The notes under the pieces were generated by a model. It was not told the DNA's origin, ran no database searches, and saw only the letters and a list, made by a program, of their open reading frames with translations. From Closterium sp. Naga37s-1 (lineage: Eukaryota; Streptophyta; Zygnematophyceae; Desmidiales; Closteriaceae): a stretch of DNA of 64,000 nt. The stretch is taken from contig CANJKZ010000263.1 of the NCBI GenBank assembly GCA_947471745.1, positions 1,842,501 to 1,906,500 on the forward strand. Direction: 5' to 3'. Positions 57,801 through 64,000 of this stretch are shown here, piece after piece. The position numbers were made by a program, and so were the translations under genes. Position 1 is the stretch's first letter, and each line of letters begins with the position of its first letter.

Positions 57801-58982
57801 AACCACTCTCCATCGCCAGGAATAGGGCAAGTTGCTCTGGCTGGGGATTGGGGAAGACAGGTATGAGAGGGGAAGAGGGGTAAATGAAGGCTCTTGAACC
57901 ATTTGCCGTCGCCAGGAAGGGCATGTTACTCTCGCTGGGAGTTGAGAGTGTGGCTTGAGGTTGCGGGACACCGCGAAGGGGAACCACATGCTGTTGCCAG
58001 CAATAGGGCTTGTTGCTCTGCCTGGGCGTGGAGTAGAGCGGGGGATGGGATGACGAGAGGGTTGGTTGAGGTTGCGGGATAAGGGGAACCACATGCTGTC
58101 GCCAGGAATCGTCGGCAAGTTGCTCTGGCTGGGAGCGTTGCGGAATGAAAAAAAACAAAAAAAAAACAAAAAACAAGAAAACACTTGCTTTGGCCAGCAG
58201 TAGGGTTGCTCTGGATGGGGATGGAGTTAAAGGTGGGCACGGAGAAAGGGGTGCTTGAGGGAATCTCAGGGTGAAGAACGGACATTGGCAGCAACCGGCC
58301 TTGCTCGACCTGGGAATGGATTAGGGGGAAATATGAGAGGGAAGGAGGGGGTCTTATCAAGCTAAAGAGGACCAGTTTCGCTGGTCAGTACATTTTAGGG
58401 ATGGGCTTCAAGTTGGTGTTTGTTTAGTGCTAGAAAAAAAATTGTGTTGTTGGTTTGGGAAAGTATATATGGGGCAGCATATATCATAAAGCTGTCTGAT
58501 GCGGTGGGGCATGATTTTGGGGGGGAACAGGAGGGGGATGTTCCTCAGAAACTGTGCAGCCTTCGGAGGGAGGGGGAGGGGAGGGGAGAAGGGGAGAGGA
58601 GGGGGGGGAGAACGTTGTGGGCATGGGAAAAGTATAATTCACATTCAGGAAGATGCTTATCCTGGGCAGTAGTACCTGGCAGTTCCCAAGGCTCGGACTT
58701 GTACAGATCCACGTCGCCGATCGCATTCCATGCGATGGGAAGGCCCTCCACGCGCCGCCTGAGGTAGTAACACAGCAGCTCCTCGTCCGTCGGCCGGAAC
58801 CGAAACCCTGGCGGGAAACCCTCTCCGCATGAAATGTCCGTTGCTCGCGGAATTCCAGTTGCAGTGGCACTGGTGGCCTTACTAGTAGGAACCCCAGCGC
58901 AAGTATCCGCAAGTTCTAGATGCCTATTGGTTGCCTCAGCTGGTTTGCTGCTACTAGTAGTAACAACAGCCGTCGTATCCAT
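53249..58982 (-). CDS. NAC-3: NAC-domain transcription factor, complete, with a very long C-terminal region
   Basis: Exon 1 runs 58982-58676, exon 2 57840-57609 (232 nt) and exon 3 57410-53249. Phases 1 and 2 match the paralogues, and the coding length is 4701 nt (1566 residues plus stop). NAC subdomains A-E are all present: [70 protein letters not shown] and [18 protein letters not shown]. Most NAC proteins have 300-600 residues, so the tail of some 1370 is unusual. It holds a 12-residue repeat ([12 protein letters not shown]), Gln runs, [21 protein letters not shown], an acidic [15 protein letters not shown] motif and a basic C-terminus. No membrane segment was noted. A nuclear transcription factor is inferred. 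This is the only NAC copy here without a disabling change. The ATG at 58982 is the first Met before the NAC domain. Confidence 0.88.
54776..54832 (-). repeat. CAG/CTG codon repeat in NAC-3
   Basis: About 19 consecutive CTG units on the plus strand encode a Gln run on the minus strand. Similar shorter Gln runs occur at the matching place in NAC-1 (30710-30732 and 30945-30980). Confidence 0.92.
56750..56960 (-). repeat. 36-bp repeat encoding [12 protein letters not shown] in NAC-3
   Basis: The plus strand shows TGCAACCATTGCTTGTTGTG alternating with CGCAATTGCTTGCTG about five times at 36-bp period. The matching region of NAC-1 and NAC-2 has only one or two AVVAQ-like units, so the array expanded in NAC-3. 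Confidence 0.92.
57890..58320 (-). repeat. Ladder of about five truncated copies of the start of NAC-3 exon 2
   Basis: Upstream of the true exon 2 (57840 on the minus strand), copies of its CCAGCCAGAGCAAC...CCTATT...GGCGA start occupy about 57892-57945, 57958-58026, 58069-58133, 58182-58221 and 58250-58315. They show increasing divergence and all lack the GYWKATGKD half of the exon. Confidence 0.82.
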
Positions 58983-59460
58983 CTGAGGATATTATTCGCC
59001 AAAACTCCTGCGCTAAGTGGCATCTCTTGCTCCAACGCCGCAAGTTTGAAACTTCGGATCTCCAATCATTTTAGGGTTCCCTTAAGGGTTCGTACATCGC
59101 GGGAAGGAAAAGGACAATTTGGGAAGTCACACGGGGCTGCTTAAAATAAAGCGTTCTATGCGTCCACGAGATTACGGGCGGCAGGTTCTCCGCGGGCTGA
59201 CTGATCAGACTGCTGTTAGAATGGCCTGGAGGAGGAAAACAATTTATTTGTAGAGGATGCTTGAGGGTTTGGTTGGGGTGTGGGCTGGATCAACCAACTT
59301 GGATCTAGACTGCCCGAATGCAATGTACCCGACAAGATGGCTCGTTCGCTTGAAATCCCCCCCAAATACAGTGCAGTCCTGTCCTGCAACGTCTGTCTTA
59401 TCTGCGCTCGATTGGTTGTTGGTAGGCTCGTTTGGCTGCTTTCTGGCTCGCCCGCTTTCC
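58983..59460. other. 5' flank of NAC-3, no other gene recognised
   Basis: Probable promoter/5' UTR between the NAC-3 start and the conserved block. I see no other coding frame. Confidence 0.5.
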
Positions 59461-59525
59461 GCGCTCGCGTTTACCACATGGCACGAAGGTCCCATGCCGC
59501 CAGATTCCGCATGCTTGATTGGCTG
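59461..59525 (-). promoter_or_regulatory. Conserved 5' block of the NAC family, copy upstream of NAC-3
   Basis: The minus strand reads CCAATCAAGCATGCGG, a variable gap, GCATGGGACCTTCGTGCCAT (59497-59478), then GTGGTAAACGCGAGCG. It lies about 500 bp before the start codon. As in NAC-2 it carries an upstream ATG beginning MGPSCHV, here opening an 83-codon frame (59495-59244). Confidence 0.65.
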
Positions 59526-60545
59526 ATGTGAGCTTCAACCAATCGTCAACGGAGAGGCTAGATTTGACTCGAAGATGGATTTTGTCGCCCGACCACAGCA
59601 TCTTCCTCCCTCGTACGAAATGGCTTCACCAATTCGGCTGCGGGTTACACGATCGATGTCGCTCGTCTGCTGTCAACAACCATGCTGGTTTGCCATGACG
59701 TCAGGTGTTGATTGTCGTGACTGGTGAGGTTGGTGTGCCTTGTTGGCTTGCACGTCAGACCACAGAACTCGAAGTAACGTTAACTGTTTTACTTCAAACT
59801 TGTGTCAGAACGTTATAGCTTATACTTTTGTGTAGGCTCTAGTGGGGTATCCCATAGGGGGTACAACCCAATTAGGGTTAGTACTTGTACCCACTTCATT
59901 CATAGTTCATCCACTCTTGTTTCTTCTCATGGTATCGAGCAGGTTCCCTAGTGGGAACTGATCCTAGGGCCCACCATCGAATTTTTTTTTTTTCTGCCCG
60001 AAGCGCGCTCCGCTTAGGCCCGAGTCGCGCCTCGGGTCCTCTCTCTACCGTCGCGGCCTCCCTCGAGCCGCCCTTGCTCGGCCGTCGCCGCCCTTAGCGG
60101 CCCGTCGCCATCCTACGCGGCCCGCCCGCCGCCCTTTTGACGCCCGCCCCGGCTACGTGAGCCGCCCGTCCCGTGCGACGCGGCCCCTGCGCCGCCTGTC
60201 CCGGCCCGTCGCCACCTGACGCGGCCCGACGCGGCCCGTGCGCCGCCTGTCCCGGCCCGTCGCCGCTCGTCGCGGCCCGTCGCCGCCCGGCCCGTCGCCG
60301 CCCGTCGCGGCCCGTGCGCCGCCTCCCCCGGCCCGTCGCCGCCCGTTGTGGCCCGTGCGCCGCCTGTCCCGGCCCGTCGCCGCCTGGCTCGTCGCCGCCC
60401 TACCCTACCTGCGGCCCCGCCGCCCTACCTAGCGGCCCCGCCGCCCTACCTAACGGCCCCGCTGCCTCACTCGGCGGCCCCGCCACCCTACCTGCGGCCC
60501 CGCCACCTCGCTCTCGGCCCCGTCACCTGCTGCAGCGCCGCCCGC

Positions 60546-60785
60546 CACCCTAGCAGCACAACCGAGCCGCCCGACAGCAGAGCGGCCGAGCCGCCCAGCA
60601 GCCGAGCCGCCCGGCAGCCGAGCCGCCCTGCAGCCGAGCCGCCCAGCAGCCGAGCCGCCCTGCAGCCGAGCCGCCCAGCAGCCGAGCCGCCCAGCAGCCG
60701 AGCCGCCCAGCAGCCGAGCCGCCCAGCAGCGGAGCCGCCGACCCGCCGAGCCGCCCAGCAGCTGAGCCGCCGAGCCGCCGCGCCG
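60546..60785. repeat. 16-bp GC-rich repeat in the copia leader
   Basis: The unit GAGCCGCCCAGCAGCC recurs about 14 times with small changes. It is preceded by CCCGTCGCCGCC-type repeats from 60090. Pro/Arg-rich frames on both strands here come from the repeat. Confidence 0.9.
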
Positions 60786-60886
60786 CCCTCCTTCCGGGCC
60801 GCCCGACCTGCCCAGTCTGGTGAGCACAGCGCCTTTTCACTGCACTGCCCTCACCCTACTGTTTGCGCTGCTAGTCGTCTAGGGTC

Positions 60887-63800
60887 ATGGCTACCCCTAG
60901 TGTTCTCGTCTTTGACGGTGAGGGTCGGGCCATTGACTTTGAGGTCTGGGTAGATGACCTGCAGCTGTTCTTAGAGTGCGATAGGGCAGACGGCCTCTCT
61001 CTCTTTGACCTCACCTCTGGCGCCTCCACTGCCCCTGCTGCTGATGCTGACGCCACTGTTCGCTCCCAGTGGGCCACGCGTGACGCTGCTGCACGTCTTG
61101 CTGTGCGTCGCCACCTCCCTACCTCCGAGCGTGCGCACTTTAGTCAGTACAAGAGTGCTCAGACCTTGTACGACGCTGTAGTTGCGCGCTACTCCTCCCC
61201 TGCCACTGCTGCACTGAGCCGTCTCATGCTACCGTACCTCTTTCCTGACCTTGCTGCCTTTCCCACAGTCGCTGACCTCATTACGCACCTCCGCACTAGT
61301 GACACTCGCTACCGCGCTGCACTCCCTCCTGACTTCTGCGCCAAGAACCCCCCCCCCATGTACATCACTCTTTACTACATAGTCACTCGCCTTCCTGACT
61401 CCCTTCGCGTAGTCCGGGACCACCTTCTCTCTGTCTGTCCCACCACTCTCACTGTTGACCTCCTCGAGAAGTCCCTCCTAGCGGCCGAGAAGAGCATAGT
61501 CGCTGTAGGGGCCTCTCGTGGTGACCCGCGCACCCCCATCTTTGAGGGGTGTTCCCCCTCCCCCCTTCTGCCCTCTGTTGCCTCTGCTGCTGCGGCCGAC
61601 CTCCTTGGTCTTGAGTCGGTCGGTGTGGCGTCTGCCCCTAGCGGGAGACGCCGCTCTGGCAAGGGCAAGGGGGGCAAGGGCGCTGGAGGAGCGAGCGGGG
61701 GCGGTGGAGGTGGAGGTGGCGGCAGTGGGGGGAGTGGGGGTGGCGGTGGGAGTGGAGGTGGGGGTGGAGGGGTCGGTGGCGGCGGTGGAGGCGGAGGTGG
61801 CGGCGGCGGTGGCGGTGGGAGCGGAGGTGGCGGAGGAGGCGGCGGTGGAGGCGGAGGCGGAGGCGGCGGCAGTAGCGGAGGCGGCGGAGGCGGCGGAGGC
61901 GGCGGGGGTGGCGGTGGTGCTGGTCGCGGGTCTTCGCAGAGGAGTGGCTCCGGTGGTGGCTCGCGCCAGCAGCAGCAGCGTGGTCGTGACACCCTGTCCC
62001 CTCAGCAGCTTCGTGAGTGGTACACTGCGCGTCAGCGGGGTGGGGGTTTTGGTCCGTGCTCCTACGTTTTGCGCACCGGCGACCGTGCGGGTGAGCAGTG
62101 TGGGGGTGCCCACCCCACCCAGCGCTGCTTTGGCCGCCTGACGGACGCGTGGCGTCACCAGTTCCCGGAGGCCTCAGAGATCCCTCGCTGGGGCGAGCTG
62201 TCCAGGGCGGGTGTTGCCATCTATGATCTTGACTTTGATGCTATTCTCTCTGCCATGTATGCTGTGTCTATTAGTGATGAGGGTGACTGTTACCGGTGTT
62301 TTCCGCCCGACCCGGGCATTGAGACTGCTGCTCTAGGTACTGGTGAGGCTGCCGCTCTAGGTGCTAGCGAGGCTGCTGCTCTAGGTGCCCGTGTGTCTGC
62401 GTCCTCAGGTACTGGTGAGTCTGCGCTCTCAGGTACTACGTCGGCTTCGGCCTCCCTCACCTTCACCCTTGACTCTGGGGCGTCTCGCTCCTTCTTTCGG
62501 GACCGCACCACACTCACACCGCTGAGTCGGCCGGTTGCAGTGTCTCTGGCTGACCCCTCTGGGGGTCCTGTCCTGTCTCGCTTCTCCACAGTCCTCCCGT
62601 GTCCAGCGGCTCCCTCTGGCACCCTGTCTGGTCTCTACCTCCCCTCGTTCTCTACGAACCTGGTGAGTGGTGCTGCCCTCCAGGATGCGGGTGTACACCA
62701 GTTCACTCCTGCGCGTCAGCGGGTGACGCACTGTACAGAGGCTAGCACAGGCCGACACCTGGCTACGTTTACCCGTCAGCCGGGGTCGAGCCTGTACACA
62801 CTGACCACTGCGTCTCCTCCCGTTACTGAGTCTGGTAGAGTCGCTTCGTCGGGTCGGGTGTTTGCTGGAGCGTCCAGGTCTGGTCCTGAGTCTGCCCCCT
62901 GTTCGTGTCGTCTCCTGTCTCACGAGACTCTCCTCTGGCATCACCGTCTTGGTCACCCCTCTCTGCTTCGGCTCAGAGGCATGGCCTCCCGTCTTCTAGT
63001 GTCTGGTCTCCCCCGGTCCCTCCCTCCCCTTCCTCAGGGCCCTGGCCCTACCTGTGTCCCCTGTGTCGAGGGGCGCCAGCGTGCTGCCCCTCACTCCTCC
63101 CAGTTTCCTCCGACAGAGGCCCCGTTGCAGACGCTTCACATGGACGTGTGGGGCCCAGCCCGCGTCGGTGGGCAGGGTCACGAGCGCTACTTCCTACTCG
63201 TTGTTGACGACTACTCGCGTTACACCGCAGTCTTCCCCTTGCGCAGCAAGGGTGATGTCACTGAGGTGCTGATCGACTGGATCCGCGCAGCTCGTCTCCA
63301 GCTCAGGCAGAGCTTTGGCTCTGACTTTCCTGTTCTGCGTCTGCACTCGGACAGAGGCGGGGAGTTCTCCTCTGGCCTTCTGCGAGCCTACTGTCGTGCA
63401 CGAGGCATCCGTCAGACCTTCACGCTTCCGGACTCTCCGCAGCAAAATGGGATTGCTGAGCGCCGCATTGGCATGGTCATGGACGTCGCTCGTACGTCTA
63501 TGATGCATGCGGCTGCCCCCCATTTTCTGTGGCCGTTTGCGGTGAGGTACGCGGCGCATCAGATCAACCTTCACCCTAGGGTCTCCACGCCGGAGACCTC
63601 CCCAGCCTTGCTGTGGACGGGGAAGGTTGGCGATGCGTCGGCGTTCCGGGTCTGGGGATCTCGGGCGTTTGTCCGCGACTTGTCTGCGGACAAGCTGTCC
63701 CCTCGTGCTGCTCCTTGCGTCTTCCTGGGGTTCCCCCCCGACGCGCCTGGGTGGCAGTTCTACCACCCCACCTCTCGCCGTGTTCTGTCCTCCCAGGACG

Positions 63801-64000
63801 TCACGTTCGACGAGTCGGTCCCCTACTACCGCCTCTTCCCCTACCGCACTCCGTCCCTCCCCCCGCCCCCGCTCTTCCTTGTACCAGGTCCCCCCCCGGT
63901 AGACCCCCTCCCCCCTCAGGGTCCTGCCCCTTCAGGTGTGTCCCAGGTAGACGCAGTCGAGCCTGTCGAGGTCACTGGTGACTCTGGTGCTGCTGAGGGT
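60887..64000 (+). CDS. Copia gag-pol polyprotein, N-terminal part, cut by the window end
   Basis: The frame starts at the ATG at 60887 and stays open to the window end (1038 codons in view). Parts in order: gag (about residues 1-230), a Gly-rich stretch of some 80 residues (61670-61920), a Cys/His knuckle-like segment (near 62055-62130), a protease with LDSGASRSFF (near 62470), a gag-pre-integrase HH-CC segment (about 62930-63070) and an integrase core (about 63120-63620). Reverse transcriptase and RNase H lie beyond the window. It looks whole as far as seen and belongs to a different copia lineage from the array at 1-11954. Confidence 0.92.
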   Translation, partial: MATPSVLVFDGEGRAIDFEVWVDDLQLFLECDRADGLSLFDLTSGASTAPAADADATVRSQWATRDAAARLAVRRHLPTSERAHFSQYKSAQTLYDAVVARYSSPATAALSRLMLPYLFPDLAAFPTVADLITHLRTSDTRYRAALPPDFCAKNPPPMYITLYYIVTRLPDSLRVVRDHLLSVCPTTLTVDLLEKSLLAAEKSIVAVGASRGDPRTPIFEGCSPSPLLPSVASAAAADLLGLESVGVASAPSGRRRSGKGKGGKGAGGASGGGGGGGGGSGGSGGGGGSGGGGGGVGGGGGGGGGGGGGGGSGGGGGGGGGGGGGGGGSSGGGGGGGGGGGGGGAGRGSSQRSGSGGGSRQQQQRGRDTLSPQQLREWYTARQRGGGFGPCSYVLRTGDRAGEQCGGAHPTQRCFGRLTDAWRHQFPEASEIPRWGELSRAGVAIYDLDFDAILSAMYAVSISDEGDCYRCFPPDPGIETAALGTGEAAALGASEAAALGARVSASSGTGESALSGTTSASASLTFTLDSGASRSFFRDRTTLTPLSRPVAVSLADPSGGPVLSRFSTVLPCPAAPSGTLSGLYLPSFSTNLVSGAALQDAGVHQFTPARQRVTHCTEASTGRHLATFTRQPGSSLYTLTTASPPVTESGRVASSGRVFAGASRSGPESAPCSCRLLSHETLLWHHRLGHPSLLRLRGMASRLLVSGLPRSLPPLPQGPGPTCVPCVEGRQRAAPHSSQFPPTEAPLQTLHMDVWGPARVGGQGHERYFLLVVDDYSRYTAVFPLRSKGDVTEVLIDWIRAARLQLRQSFGSDFPVLRLHSDRGGEFSSGLLRAYCRARGIRQTFTLPDSPQQNGIAERRIGMVMDVARTSMMHAAAPHFLWPFAVRYAAHQINLHPRVSTPETSPALLWTGKVGDASAFRVWGSRAFVRDLSADKLSPRAAPCVFLGFPPDAPGWQFYHPTSRRVLSSQDVTFDESVPYYRLFPYRTPSLPPPPLFLVPGPPPVDPLPPQGPAPSGVSQVDAVEPVEVTGDSGAAEG

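Larger units (their letters stand above)
59803..64000 (+). mobile_element. Ty1/copia element with very short LTR, running off the window
   Basis: The 5' LTR is taken as 59803-59929 (127 bp, TGTCAGAACG... to CTTCTCA) because a tRNA-Met-like primer site (TGGTATCGAGCAGG, 59930-59943) follows directly. The LTR shares TGTCAGAA and a CCCAATTAGGGTT segment with the 146-bp LTR at 34542-34687, so the two are related. A GC-rich leader of about 940 bp precedes gag-pol. The part in view looks whole. Its 3' half and 3' LTR are outside the window, so its age cannot be judged. Confidence 0.85.

Noticed and set aside
60173-60953. Pro/Arg-rich frames in the copia leader
   Set aside because: They follow from the 16-bp GC repeat and overlap the gag start in another frame.

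Overview
The window is nuclear DNA of a streptophyte, most likely a charophyte green alga or another early-branching plant lineage. Three genes carry the plant-type NAC DNA-binding domain, known only from streptophytes. A fourth gene joins an L-type (legume-type) lectin domain to a hydroxyproline-rich cell-wall tail. Genes have GT-AG introns, GC content is high, and Ty1/copia elements and simple repeats are abundant. The species cannot be named from the sequence alone.

Layout. 1-11954: a tandem array of a young Ty1/copia element on the minus strand (LTR-internal-LTR-internal-LTR, period 5664 bp). 12394-20653 (+): ten in-phase exons (962 codons plus stop) of a lectin/Pro-rich wall-protein gene; its 5' end is missing or lies left of the copia array. 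20654-26800: a segmental copy of the last lectin exon (22735-23942), a G-rich minisatellite and otherwise featureless DNA. 27831-32475 (+): NAC-1, a degraded NAC paralogue without a recognisable first exon. 33640-36300: copia remnants, a 478-bp pogo-like MITE and a third remnant of the lectin last exon. 37331-42317 (-): NAC-2, three exons with one in-frame stop. 44367-52560: two broken copia fossils meeting at a 326-bp TTC repeat. 53249-58982 (-): NAC-3, an apparently complete three-exon gene of 1566 codons. 59803-64000 (+): the first part of another copia element with very short LTRs, running off the window.

The most unusual signal is not a gene. In the lectin gene and in all three NAC paralogues, true exons are accompanied by truncated copies of their own splice-junction ends, mostly at 100-160 bp spacing: exon starts with their acceptors, or exon ends with their donors. 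At least eleven junctions show this. A second signal is a family of short palindromes (CTTTTGAG, 4 bp, CTCAAAAG). Several sit between direct duplications of the host sequence, including inside NAC-1, where the paralogues show what the sequence looked like before. A third is a block of about 50 bp kept 5' of all three NAC genes; its best-conserved part is a 20-mer. All three were found by eye and need alignment to test.
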